64,000 nt of DNA from Tunicatimonas pelagia (GTDB lineage Bacteria; Bacteroidota; Bacteroidia; Cytophagales; Cyclobacteriaceae): assembly GCF_030506325.1 (NCBI RefSeq), contig NZ_CP120683.1, positions 5,646,501-5,710,500 of the forward strand. The letters are read 5' to 3'. A program made the translations under genes and the position numbers. The stretch's first letter is position 1, and each line of letters opens with the position of its first letter. Below the pieces are notes generated by a model that saw only the letters and a program-made list of their open reading frames with translations, ran no database searches and had not been told where the DNA came from. Positions 14,277 to 23,439 of this stretch are shown one piece after another.

Positions 14277-16079
14277 ATGAAAATAAAGTTAGCGCTGATC
14301 AACCTGTCACTCATCATTTTTGTAATCGGACTATTCTCGGCGGTTGGAATTGGGATGCAGTCCGGAGCTGTTATTGTTTTAGTGTCCTCGGCTCTAATTC
14401 TTACTGTTTACGTAATTCAAATTATCCAGTCCACCGGGCAAAATAGATTATGGAGGTTTCGTAACCTGCTTTATACATTGGCTATTCCTGTTTTGGCCGT
14501 AATTTTTATTCATGGTTTTGGGATTTCAATAGATATGCCCTTTTTGGGTAATGTGCCTGGCTTCAGCTCGGCGTACTTAGCAGCAGGGCTACTATTAGTC
14601 TTTCTTTTTCTGACGGGCAGCATTCGAGCAGTAAGTAAACTCGATAGTCGCAGGAAACGCCTCCTTCTAATTACTATACTTTCGATAGTCGCCGGAATTT
14701 CGGCCTTAGGGCTTTTCGGCATGGCGGGGATAGTTCCTTTTTCCGGTTGGGTTATTACTTACAGTTTACTGTTTTTGGCCTTATCCTATCTGATATTCTT
14801 TATTACGATGGTTTTCTCGAGTACAGAAGAAAACAAAGCCGAAAGTTTGGTGCTGGTGATACTTAGTGGAGTAATGACATTTTTTTTAATAGCGAAAATC
14901 TACTTCCCTCATATGATACCTCTAGGTCTCGCCAGTGCAATTATTACTTTCGGATTTGTGCCGGTCCTCGTCCTGCCTCTATCAATATCATATACCGACA
15001 AGTTTTATTTTTTTACGGTATTCGTTCTCTACTTCGTGCTCCTGGATTTATACTTTATTCATGTGGATAGAAATTTTAGTTATCTGGTAAATGTAGGAGT
15101 AAACGGCTGCGTGGGATACGAAGATGCAACGGCCTATCCGATTAATTCCGATCCGGGTATCGCGCTGGAAGAATTGCTTAAGGAGCCCACGGCAAATGAG
15201 TTGAGTGCTATTTTGACAGAATGGAGAGAAAAGGATTTCACCCCCAGTCAAGTACAAACAGAATTTTCCGAAGTACAACCCAATGGGGATTCGCTTAAAG
15301 TTGTATCTCACCTGGTTAACGGACTGAAACACTACGGCCTGATTCGCATTCCCAAAGGCATTAATATTTCCCAAGCCCCCATCTTGCTAGGTCTTATGGG
15401 GGGTGGAACCGGAATCGATGTATTGAAAACGAGTGATATGAATCGTTTGTCGAGCGGAAAGTGTCGTGAACTTCTAGATGACTACATTTCGATCATGCCA
15501 TCCTTCCGAGGCAATATAGTAAGGGGGGAAGATTTTTGCTTCCGTTCCGAAGGATATGCCGGAGACGTCTGGATGGGTGCAGCAGAAGATGCTGTGGCAT
15601 TTTTGGAGGTTGTAAAATTGATGTATAACAAAACTACCAATGTCAAAACGTTGGTAAAGGGCACCAGTAGAGGCGCAACTGTCGCATTAATCATAGGCGG
15701 TCTAACCAAAAAATCCGATTACATCATAGCCACTTCGGCTCACACGAAATTTTTAGACCCGTATGTGGTAGACAACGAACTAGTGGGTAATTCTTATAGC
15801 CGGGCTTTTTATACACCCAAAGCTAGTCCTGAAGAAATCAGGAGACGCCTTATTACCAGCTCCCCTTACTACTTTTTAAATAATCTTCCTGCATTTGAAG
15901 TGCATCAAGGCACCGAGGATCAAAAAACTACTATCTGGCACGCAAGGGTTTTAGAAGATCGATTGAGCGAAATCGGTAGAAACGCTAGCACTAATCATGT
16001 TTACGTTTACGATGGTAAAGGACATGCTTATGATGATGATGATATTGTTTGTGCTAGTCTTAGGAGATTCTTGAAATAA
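14277..16079 (+). CDS. Integral-membrane serine hydrolase
   Basis: 600 residues. About eight hydrophobic segments fill residues 1-265. The rest is an alpha/beta hydrolase with nucleophile elbow GTSRG (S464), a likely acid at D548 in HQGTEDQ and H583 in GKGHAYDDDD, in the order and spacing of prolyl-oligopeptidase or acyl-peptidase folds. A Gly-rich LMGGGTGIDVL segment near 370 fits the oxyanion hole strand. Two Cys in the extracytoplasmic segment might pair. It sits between two nearly identical small membrane proteins in the PadR operon, which suggests a complex. Substrate unknown; an esterase or peptidase acting at the membrane is possible. Confidence 0.72.
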   Translation: MKIKLALINLSLIIFVIGLFSAVGIGMQSGAVIVLVSSALILTVYVIQIIQSTGQNRLWRFRNLLYTLAIPVLAVIFIHGFGISIDMPFLGNVPGFSSAYLAAGLLLVFLFLTGSIRAVSKLDSRRKRLLLITILSIVAGISALGLFGMAGIVPFSGWVITYSLLFLALSYLIFFITMVFSSTEENKAESLVLVILSGVMTFFLIAKIYFPHMIPLGLASAIITFGFVPVLVLPLSISYTDKFYFFTVFVLYFVLLDLYFIHVDRNFSYLVNVGVNGCVGYEDATAYPINSDPGIALEELLKEPTANELSAILTEWREKDFTPSQVQTEFSEVQPNGDSLKVVSHLVNGLKHYGLIRIPKGINISQAPILLGLMGGGTGIDVLKTSDMNRLSSGKCRELLDDYISIMPSFRGNIVRGEDFCFRSEGYAGDVWMGAAEDAVAFLEVVKLMYNKTTNVKTLVKGTSRGATVALIIGGLTKKSDYIIATSAHTKFLDPYVVDNELVGNSYSRAFYTPKASPEEIRRRLITSSPYYFLNNLPAFEVHQGTEDQKTTIWHARVLEDRLSEIGRNASTNHVYVYDGKGHAYDDDDIVCASLRRFLK

Positions 16080-16102
16080 TGAAAAGCAATCTAACATAAT
16101 AC

Positions 16103-16723
16103 ATGAAATTACAGTCGGATAAAGGCAAACGCGCCAATATCGAAAGGAGCAATCTTTCTTTCCAGCTGGCGAAAGATGATATGCTGGATCATTTTTGCTG
16201 CGTAGTAGAAGATAGAATGATGCCGGAGCCTTCGTTCGTGGATGCTTACTATTTAGCCTGGAAGAAAAATAGCCCTAATGGTTTGAATGAAATTCAGGAA
16301 AAAACAATATATCTGTTAAACGCATTGAGAAGAGTTGTTATGAAAAAAGTCATGTATTCCATTGGACTAGTTGCCTGCATTTGCATCAGTGTCGGTTGGC
16401 TATTTACTTTACTACATTGGCCCGGTGGTGGTAAGTTGTTCACCTACGGATTTTTAGGGTTTGCGATGATCTTTCTTCCCATGTTCGCTTTAGATAGATA
16501 CAAAGCGAGTGTGGGTAAGCCAATGTCGGAAAGGTGGAAGATCATACTTGGTTTTTCCAGCGCATTACTGACCGGGTTATCAGTCTTTTTTAAGCTAATG
16601 TATTGGCCGGGAGCTACTATGCTCTTAATAGTGGGAGTAGGGCTTTTCAGCATAGGATTTCTTCCTTTTCTATTCTTCGGTATGTATAAAAAGGCTGTTG
16701 ATAAAGGTAAGGCAATAAGCTAA
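16103..16723 (+). CDS. Membrane protein of the PadR operon, paralogue 2
   Basis: 206 residues, closely similar to the product of 13616-14221 (shared KDD-LDHFCC-VE, SPNGLNEIQEKTIYLLNA, KKVMYSIGLVA, ICIS-GWLF, YGFLGF, KIILGFSSA, GFLPFLFFGMYKKAV). The start differs: the first ~12 residues are unrelated. Four membrane segments lie after residue ~85. It has the WPGG and WPGA turns that paralogue 1 has lost. It begins 23 bp after the hydrolase gene and ends 5 bp before the next. The pair must come from a duplication followed by divergence or insertion of the hydrolase gene. Function unknown. Confidence 0.75.
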   Translation: MKLQSDKGKRANIERSNLSFQLAKDDMLDHFCCVVEDRMMPEPSFVDAYYLAWKKNSPNGLNEIQEKTIYLLNALRRVVMKKVMYSIGLVACICISVGWLFTLLHWPGGGKLFTYGFLGFAMIFLPMFALDRYKASVGKPMSERWKIILGFSSALLTGLSVFFKLMYWPGATMLLIVGVGLFSIGFLPFLFFGMYKKAVDKGKAIS

Positions 16724-16728
16724 GCAGA

Positions 16729-17193
16729 ATGCAGTATAGTAAGGGCAAATTAGTTCATATTCCGTTCATTCTTCTGGCATTATTCATCATACTTGACTTT
16801 ATTCTTCCCGGCAATACGCACGTTAGTAAAGTTCTTGATGTTAAGAAGGAGCTACAGCAGTACTACAATGCTGCTGGTAACTATCATTATTCGTACCGGA
16901 TATTGACAGCCGAGCATAGTTTTTCTATCTCGGAAGAGTTTGCCCGAGTAGTTCAGAAAGAACAGGAAATTCGCTACGAAGTATCTTGGTTATTCGAGGA
17001 GATTAACAATTACGGTTTAGTTGCTTCAACAGCTCGTAACATCTACTTATTACGGGTTTTATCAGGACTGATACTGCCTTTACTAGCGATTGTTGTATCA
17101 GTGCTTGCCTACAAATACGAGCGTAAAGTAAGCGTTGTAATATTTGTCTTTCAGCTACTTCTGCTAGGTGATCTGCTGTTCTTAATAATCTGA
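16729..17193 (+). CDS. Small membrane protein, last gene of the PadR operon
   Basis: 154 residues, starting 5 bp after the preceding stop. One hydrophobic segment near 10-28, an extracytoplasmic domain of ~75 residues (30-105) rich in Tyr and Glu (HYSYRILTAEHSFSIS), then two further membrane segments (about 107-127 and 134-153). No family was recognised. Tight spacing puts it in the same transcript as the hydrolase, so a partner role is likely. Confidence 0.65.
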   Translation: MQYSKGKLVHIPFILLALFIILDFILPGNTHVSKVLDVKKELQQYYNAAGNYHYSYRILTAEHSFSISEEFARVVQKEQEIRYEVSWLFEEINNYGLVASTARNIYLLRVLSGLILPLLAIVVSVLAYKYERKVSVVIFVFQLLLLGDLLFLII

Positions 17194-17374
17194 AATTACA
17201 TCTTGTTAACGCGAGTGTGAGTACTATACATGCTCTGAACCTACTCAGCAGCGATGGCTGATTGTGGAACCAATGAGCTGCAATAGCAAATTAGTTGATG
17301 CCTCCGTGGTTACTTCCATTGCTAATTATGCGAAATTAAGGTCGCAAAATCTTAGCAAAAAATAAAAGTTGTGT

Positions 17375-17491
17375 ATGTTTACGAAAGTAGACGTTGGACT
17401 TCAGATATTGGCTATCTGGTACGGATTGCTAGTAGCTGATTTTCAACCCTGGAATCCTGTCTGGGGTCAACTTTTAATTTTCACTGCATGA
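17375..17491 (+). CDS. Possible 38-residue membrane peptide translationally coupled to the antiporter
   Basis: ATG at 17375 opens 38 codons, ending in a TGA that overlaps the ATG of the antiporter gene (ATGA at 17488-17491). The product has a central hydrophobic stretch, VGLQILAIWYGLLVADF, and a short polar end. The ATGA overlap is the classic sign of coupled translation, but a chance frame of this length is possible. It could be an upstream regulator of antiporter translation or a small subunit. Confidence 0.35.
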   Translation: MFTKVDVGLQILAIWYGLLVADFQPWNPVWGQLLIFTA

Positions 17492-18738
17492 ACATTTTTA
17501 CTATCATTACCATTTTGGTAGTTCTCTCCTCAATTTTCTCTTACATCAACGTGCGCTTTTTGCGGTTGCCATCCACCATCGGCTTGATGATTATGGCTAT
17601 CATCCTAACCCTAATTGTACTGCTGGTCGGGACATTTGATGCCCGGCTAACGAATACCGCCGAGAACCTAATGCGAAGTATTGACTTGGGGGGATTGATC
17701 TTAGATGTAATGCTCAGCTTTCTGTTGTTTGCCGGGGCATTACATACCGATTGGGGGCGACTAAAGGAGCAAGCCGCTCCCATAATCACATTTGCTACCA
17801 TCGGAGTATTGGCCTCTACGTTTGTGGTGGGCACGCTATTTTTCTGGGTTTCTAATCATCTGGTCGGTTACGAAATTGGCTACATCTACTGTTTGCTGTT
17901 CGGAGCACTTATCTCGCCCACGGATCCCATAGCGGTACTGGGTATTCTGAAGAAAATTGGCGTACCCAAACAACTGGAAGTGAAGTTTGTCGGTGAGTCG
18001 TTATTTAACGATGGAGTGGGCGTGGTAATTTTTCTCACACTGTTTAGCATTGCCGAGCGAGGAATAGAAAATGTGGGAGCTTCGGAGATTGCACTGCTTT
18101 TTGCCGAAGAAGTATTGGGGGGAGTAGCCCTCGGCTTAGCCCTTGGCTATATTACTTTACATCTCACTCGCAGTATTGACGACTACGAAACCGAGGTGAT
18201 GATTACCCTAGCTATTGTGATGGGGGGGTACCTACTGGCTAGTCGTTTGCATTTTTCTGGACCATTGGCAGTAGTAGTAGCTGGATTGTTTATTGGCAAT
18301 AGTGCGCGTGAAACCGCGATGTCAGAGACGACACGTCTCTATCTAGATCGTTTTTGGGAGTTGGTGGATGTTTTCTTAAACGCCATTCTCTTCGTTCTGA
18401 TCGGGCTAGAACTGTTAATTATCTCCTTTGCCCCTAGCTACTTAATTGCCGGAGCAATAGCGATTGTAATTGTTTTAATTTCTCGCTTTTTAGTACTAAA
18501 AACCCCCATCTATTTTTTCAAAGATAAACTTGGTTTTGTCAATCGTACCGATCTGATTATGACTTGGGGTGGACTGCGGGGCGGAATTTCTGTGGCGTTA
18601 GCCCTATCGCTTACCGATGACATGAATCGGGAGTACCTGCTGACCGTTACCTACATTGTGGTGGTATTCTCCATCATCGTTCAGGGATTGACGGTTGAGA
18701 AGTTGATAAAACGCTTAGGAGTCATGGGCGCATCGTAA
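17488..18738 (+). CDS. Sodium/proton antiporter, CPA1 (NhaP) family
   Basis: 416 residues with about twelve membrane segments and no long C-terminal tail. CPA1 antiporters exchange cytoplasmic Na+ or K+ for H+. The family landmarks are present: SPTDPIAVLGILKKIG, GESLFNDGVGVVIF with the Asn-Asp ion site, FSGPLAVVVAGLFIGN, and TWGGLRGGISVALALS with the conserved arginine. The start is 4 bp inside the preceding small frame. It ends 16 bp before a convergent gene. Confidence 0.92.
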   Translation: MNIFTIITILVVLSSIFSYINVRFLRLPSTIGLMIMAIILTLIVLLVGTFDARLTNTAENLMRSIDLGGLILDVMLSFLLFAGALHTDWGRLKEQAAPIITFATIGVLASTFVVGTLFFWVSNHLVGYEIGYIYCLLFGALISPTDPIAVLGILKKIGVPKQLEVKFVGESLFNDGVGVVIFLTLFSIAERGIENVGASEIALLFAEEVLGGVALGLALGYITLHLTRSIDDYETEVMITLAIVMGGYLLASRLHFSGPLAVVVAGLFIGNSARETAMSETTRLYLDRFWELVDVFLNAILFVLIGLELLIISFAPSYLIAGAIAIVIVLISRFLVLKTPIYFFKDKLGFVNRTDLIMTWGGLRGGISVALALSLTDDMNREYLLTVTYIVVVFSIIVQGLTVEKLIKRLGVMGAS

Positions 18739-18754
18739 GTAACTGCCTTAGTGA

Positions 18755-19147
18755 TCACCAAAATAGCGGAATCTTTAATCCTCCTTCCACCGAGTCGCTA
18801 TTATGGTGTATATACCGAGCATATTTCGGGGTTGGTTTTGGTTGTACCGGCAATATTACCGCAAGGTTAGGGTCAGCGGCAGATTTACTTGATGGTTCGG
18901 AGCGACCCCAAAATGCTAAAGCAGTATTATATTCTGACTCAGGGGATAGCTGTATATTGTCTAAACAAAAGGCGTGGCCTACATTGGCATCTAACGAGCA
19001 AATTCCGTCAAACAACTTGTCATTAATATAATCCACCGAATCATCACTGTGAAGAGGGACAGTTAACAACCAGTTGCTAAACTCAGTAGCATTGGTAGTT
19101 AGTGGTTTTACTAAAAACAATAGACAGATTAGGCCAATGATTTTCAT
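18755..19147 (-). CDS. Uncharacterised secreted protein
   Basis: 130 residues with a clear signal peptide (MKIIGLICLLFLVKPL, cleavage probably after NA near 20). The mature part has two Cys (near 50 and 61), is polar and ends in IPLFW. No family was recognised. It is a single gene on the minus strand with its own 160-bp upstream region. Confidence 0.55.
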   Translation of the reverse strand: MKIIGLICLLFLVKPLTTNATEFSNWLLTVPLHSDDSVDYINDKLFDGICSLDANVGHAFCLDNIQLSPESEYNTALAFWGRSEPSSKSAADPNLAVILPVQPKPTPKYARYIHHNSDSVEGGLKIPLFW

Positions 19148-19314
19148 AATAGCAAAAGATAGTATTGCTATTTAATACGATTGTAAAGTTATTATGTTTA
19201 GTTTAGAGTAAACTACCGTCTAGCTGATGAGCATTACTAGTGCAAAAAGGGCTTTGACTTAACTACAGCCAACTATTAAAAATATTGCCCGTTACCTAAG
19301 TAGAAACTATCACT

Positions 19315-21021
19315 ATGCAATTTAACCCTCAGAAAATGGTGGGTTGGTACCAAGTTAAACAATTGGTATTTACCGGCTTGAAAGCTCTGCTTTCGTATAT
19401 TTTTGGCAATTACTCAGATCGGCGTGAAGTGCAGGCTGCCTTGAGTGGTTCGGATCGTTTTGATCTCAGCCAGACCGATGAATTGTGGTTTGATTATGTA
19501 TCGGACGTAGGAGATGGCTTTAATTCTACGTACTCGGTAGCTAAACTATTAGGTCAGGAACAGTTGGTTTTTGGTAATGAAACTACCCAGCGGGGTAATG
19601 TCTTGATCATGGGGGGCGACCAAGTGTACCCAACCCCCGAAATGCACGAGTACGAAAACCGTTTGAAGGGGCCGTATCAATCCGCACTTCCCCGCAACGA
19701 CCAACAGCCATCGCCCGCACTGTTTGCCATTCCGGGTAATCACGATTGGTACGATGGGCTTACAAACTTTCTAAAGGTATTCTGCCAGGAGCGCCATATC
19801 GGGCAGTGGCAGACGTTTCAGAAGCGAAGCTACTGGGCTATTCAACTGCCGCACCGCTACTGGATTTGGGGTATCGATATTCAGCTAAATTCAGATATTG
19901 ACCAACCGCAAAAAAACTATTTTGCCGATATTGTTGATCGCTACATGCAAGCGGGCGATAGGGTAATTCTTTGTACCGCTGAACCTAGCTGGGTGTTCAA
20001 AGATCGCTACCGTGAGGAAGATTCTTACGAGCGATTACGTTTTTTTGAGCAACGGTTTATTCTGGATAATCAACTGGAACTAGTAGCTACACTCTCGGGC
20101 GATCTGCATCATTACGCGCGTTATGCTAAAATGGAAAATGGCGAGCAGACCGTGCAGCGAATTACCGCCGGCGGGGGTGGAGCCTTTTTACACCCTACCC
20201 ATAACCTCAACGAGCACCTCCGAAAAGTAGAAGATGAAGATTTGGATTTACAAGCGGTGTTTCCTGATAAAGAAACTTCGCGAAAGCTAGGCTTTAAGAA
20301 CATACTGTTTCCTTACCTAAACCCAAGTTTCTCCTTCTTTCTGGGTGCATACTACTTGTTGCTTACTTGGGTGTTAGAAACTGATGCCAGTCGAGGAGCG
20401 GCGTCGCTACTAGAGCAGTTGAGTGAGATTAGTGGGCTATGGCTAGCTTTTGACGCATTTTTTCACGTGCTGATTCGGAGTCCACTTGCCTTTATTTTAG
20501 GAACGTTGCTGGTAGCTAGTTTTACTTGGTTTGCCGACGAAAATGCCGGAAAATCTAAGTACACCTGGATGATAGGGTTTTTGCACGGTGGGCTGCATTT
20601 GGTGGTGTGTAGTTTGCTAATTTGGGGTTTTGCCACCATTAATCTGCACTACCTAAACTTGGAGGTAATTAGTGTTGTGCAGGTAGTTTTGTTTGCCGCT
20701 GAAATGGTAGTTATTGGCAGTATTTGCGCTGGAATTTTGGTTGGTTTGTACTTAATGCTGAGTAACTTGGTGCTGGGTATTCACGATAATGAATCATTTT
20801 CGGCACTGCACGAAGAAGATTACAAAAACTTTCTTCGCTTTCACCTGACACCAACGCAGCTCACGTTGTATCCCATTGGCATAAAACAAGTGAACAAACA
20901 CTGGGAAAGAAAAAGTAAGTTTGCTTTTAGCGGTAAACTTCCCAAAGCCCACCTGATTGAGCAACCCATTGTTGTAAAGATGACTGCCGCTGAGCAATCG
21001 GAACAGGAAGTTTCGGTATGA
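19315..21021 (+). CDS. Membrane-anchored calcineurin-like metallophosphoesterase
   Basis: 568 residues. The N-terminal ~320 residues hold a calcineurin-like phosphoesterase with metal-binding motifs in order: DVGDGFNS (D64-D67 region), MGGDQVYP (D102), PGNHDWYD (141-147), and SGDLHHYAR near 262. After it come about five hydrophobic segments (roughly 335-350, 385-410, 418-445, 450-490) and a polar tail. The active site begins close to the N-terminus without a signal peptide, so it may face the cytoplasm. Substrates of such enzymes range from nucleotides to phospholipids; here it is unknown. It converges on ppiD with a terminator between them. Confidence 0.82.
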   Translation: MQFNPQKMVGWYQVKQLVFTGLKALLSYIFGNYSDRREVQAALSGSDRFDLSQTDELWFDYVSDVGDGFNSTYSVAKLLGQEQLVFGNETTQRGNVLIMGGDQVYPTPEMHEYENRLKGPYQSALPRNDQQPSPALFAIPGNHDWYDGLTNFLKVFCQERHIGQWQTFQKRSYWAIQLPHRYWIWGIDIQLNSDIDQPQKNYFADIVDRYMQAGDRVILCTAEPSWVFKDRYREEDSYERLRFFEQRFILDNQLELVATLSGDLHHYARYAKMENGEQTVQRITAGGGGAFLHPTHNLNEHLRKVEDEDLDLQAVFPDKETSRKLGFKNILFPYLNPSFSFFLGAYYLLLTWVLETDASRGAASLLEQLSEISGLWLAFDAFFHVLIRSPLAFILGTLLVASFTWFADENAGKSKYTWMIGFLHGGLHLVVCSLLIWGFATINLHYLNLEVISVVQVVLFAAEMVVIGSICAGILVGLYLMLSNLVLGIHDNESFSALHEEDYKNFLRFHLTPTQLTLYPIGIKQVNKHWERKSKFAFSGKLPKAHLIEQPIVVKMTAAEQSEQEVSV

Positions 21022-21028
21022 GTCGCAT

Positions 21029-21058
21029 AAAAAAGCGAAAGAACAATGCCCTTCGCTT
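21029..21058 (-). terminator. Rho-independent terminator of ppiD
   Basis: TTCGCTT (21052-21058) pairs with AAGCGAA (21033-21039). On the minus strand the stem is followed by a run of six T (21029-21034). It lies 25 bp beyond the ppiD stop, in the right direction. Confidence 0.8.
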
Positions 21059-21082
21059 CTGCTAGCAGTTGTTTCCAACTGA

Positions 21083-23197
21083 TTAATAAAACTTATATCG
21101 TTCATCTTCAATATCAGCCGCATCTTCTACTGCTTCGGCAATATTGAAAGCTACCCGCGAGCCACGTTGCTGCTGGAGCTGATCTTTATACGTAGCGTAA
21201 TCAGCTATTTCGGGGGCATCAGTGAGTGCTTCTAGCTTGATAATCGCCACTCCGTTTTCGGTAGTAATAGGCTCAGACACTTGGCCAGTTTCCATAGCAA
21301 ACGCTTTTCCTATAGCTTCTGGAGCAAAGCCTACGTTGGGCAAGGTGTTGGTACTAAATTTCAGATCGCTGCTGGAGTATACGTTAGCGTCGGCTCCGTA
21401 AGCATCCGCAATCTCCTGTAAGCTGCCTGATAATCCGTTAAGTTTCTCTACAATTACTTCGCCCTTCTTCTTCGCTTTTACCTTAGCTTCAATCTCGGGG
21501 CGAACATTGGCTAACTTAGCGGAACCTTCTTCGGTTTTTCCGGTCAGCACTGCCACTACGTACGCGTCTTCCAGTTCAAATACCTTAGAAATATCTCCTA
21601 ATGAGGCATCTTTAAACGCCCACTGCACTACCTCGCGTGCCCCGGTTAATCCGGTAATGGTTTGAGCATTCTTTTCAATATCCTCCGCCACGCGAACATC
21701 CAGAGAGTCTTGTTCAGCCTGGCTAGAGAAGGTATCTGGACCGTCAATTCCGCTAGCGAACAAATCGGCAGCGACAAAAGCCTCATTGCGGGTTTGGTCA
21801 CTTGGATACAATTCTCGCTCTACTACCGCTATTTTGTAAGCTTGGTTGGTTGGAGCCTCAGTAACGGTAATGATATGGTAGCCGTACTCAGTTTTGATTA
21901 ATCGCCGAATCAAGCCCGTCTCGCTTTGGCCGAATACTGCATCCTCAAAGGGAGCTACCATTCTACCTTCTGAAAACCAGCCCAAATCACCACCTTGAGC
22001 GGAAGAGCCGTCTTCGCTAGATTCACGAGCTAGCTCGGCAAAGTCAGCTCCGTTGCGTAGCTGGTTAAGTAAACCTTGCGCCTCACTGCGAGCCTCGGCT
22101 TCAGTACGAGAATCATCGGTTTTAATCAGTATATGGCTAGCTCGAGCGTAAGAAATGCTGTCCTCGTACACTTCATCTACTTTGTAAAGGGTATAAACCT
22201 CACCTTGGGTAAACGGACCGTACACACTTCCTTCGGCTAGTATTGAGGCACTATTAGCCAAAGTGGCGGGTAAGTTACTCGGATTGAAAGACTGGTAGGG
22301 GGCACCTCCCGTAACCGGATCTGATTGAATTACGGCAAAGGTTGAATCATTGGTTGCTTCCGCAAAATCAAGCTTCAACTCTTCCAACTCAGCCGCAAAA
22401 TCTTCGGTGTCAATGGCTGAGGGTACAATAGGAAAACGCACAAACTGTATGGCCCTGCTTTCTTCCACTTCGTATTCTTCCCGGTGTTCATCTAAGTAAC
22501 TTTGTAATTCGACATCGGTCACATCAACTACCGAATCGCTTACTGCGTAATACGGGATATACAAGTATTCTACTTCAGCTACTTTATTTTCGGCCTGATA
22601 CTGACGCTTAGCTTCCTCCTGGGTTACGTAGTTTCCGGCAATAAGCAAGTTGTCGTACTTCAATCGCTCGCGGGCATCGCGGAGGTTCTGCTCGTAAAGT
22701 TGCCACGATATTTGTTGGTCAGGCTGTAGCTGAGGCAGCGCCTGAAGGTAATTTAGTAGCTGATTACGATCAAACTCTCCGGTGTTAGGATCAGTAAATG
22801 ATTGACGAATACCCGGATCAATATTGTTACCCTGCACCATATCAATCAGCTCCCGCTCAGTAACGGTAATGCCTAGTTTTTCGAACTGCTCACCAAACGC
22901 CTTTTCGGCAATAAGCTTACTCCAAGCCTGCTGACGAATTGAGGTCATTTCCTGCTCAGAGGGTTGGCGTTGGGCACGCAGGGCAAAATTTGCTTTTTGC
23001 TCGTTAATGGCTTGTAAATATTCGTCCTGAGAAACTTCTTGTCCGGCAATTTCGCCCACAGTGGTATCGGGACCACCGAGAATCTGACCACCCGAACCGC
23101 TCAGCAGGTCGCCACCCACTACAAACAAGGTAAGGCCTATTGCTACCGCACCAACAATGAGTGCCGTCTTTTCCCGAATCTTTCCAATCAATGACAT
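21083..23197 (-). CDS. ppiD: Peptidyl-prolyl isomerase, PpiD/SurA type
   Basis: 704 residues. A single membrane anchor near 12-30 ([19 protein letters not shown]) is followed by a periplasmic SurA_N-like region with [16 protein letters not shown] parvulin domain follows at about 348-445: [42 protein letters not shown] and [10 protein letters not shown]. The C-terminal third is a second, degenerate parvulin-like region. PpiD is an inner-membrane foldase for proteins on their way to the outer membrane. The start codon ATG at 23197 is directly before the basic-hydrophobic anchor. It is the last gene of the minus-strand block and is followed by a terminator. Confidence 0.9.
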   Translation of the reverse strand: MSLIGKIREKTALIVGAVAIGLTLFVVGGDLLSGSGGQILGGPDTTVGEIAGQEVSQDEYLQAINEQKANFALRAQRQPSEQEMTSIRQQAWSKLIAEKAFGEQFEKLGITVTERELIDMVQGNNIDPGIRQSFTDPNTGEFDRNQLLNYLQALPQLQPDQQISWQLYEQNLRDARERLKYDNLLIAGNYVTQEEAKRQYQAENKVAEVEYLYIPYYAVSDSVVDVTDVELQSYLDEHREEYEVEESRAIQFVRFPIVPSAIDTEDFAAELEELKLDFAEATNDSTFAVIQSDPVTGGAPYQSFNPSNLPATLANSASILAEGSVYGPFTQGEVYTLYKVDEVYEDSISYARASHILIKTDDSRTEAEARSEAQGLLNQLRNGADFAELARESSEDGSSAQGGDLGWFSEGRMVAPFEDAVFGQSETGLIRRLIKTEYGYHIITVTEAPTNQAYKIAVVERELYPSDQTRNEAFVAADLFASGIDGPDTFSSQAEQDSLDVRVAEDIEKNAQTITGLTGAREVVQWAFKDASLGDISKVFELEDAYVVAVLTGKTEEGSAKLANVRPEIEAKVKAKKKGEVIVEKLNGLSGSLQEIADAYGADANVYSSSDLKFSTNTLPNVGFAPEAIGKAFAMETGQVSEPITTENGVAIIKLEALTDAPEIADYATYKDQLQQQRGSRVAFNIAEAVEDAADIEDERYKFY

Positions 23198-23224
23198 ATT
23201 CTATCGTGTATTATTTTTTGTTTG

Positions 23225-23313
23225 GACATACTAGTGATGAGCAATGATTGATGAACAATAGCCTCACAATATATCGTTCATTTGTCACTACTTCGCGCCA
23301 CGAGAGCATTACT
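23225..23313. repeat. Heptad hairpin, degenerate (copy c)
   Basis: In the spacer upstream of ppiD, AGTGATGAGCAATGATTGATG at its left edge has ATGA-type heptads. Scattered complements (TTCATTTGTCACTA, ATTACTCATC) lie 40-60 bases to the right. It is the most decayed copy of the family in the window. Confidence 0.45.
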
Positions 23314-23439
23314 CATCTTTTTGAAACGAATCGCAAAGATAAAAATTTCAGTTAATTTCCTGATAAATTTTATGGCCGGTATTACTGATTGCTCGGAATA
23401 GAGTATAAACTAAGCAAAATAGTCGCATGGAATAGCTCG

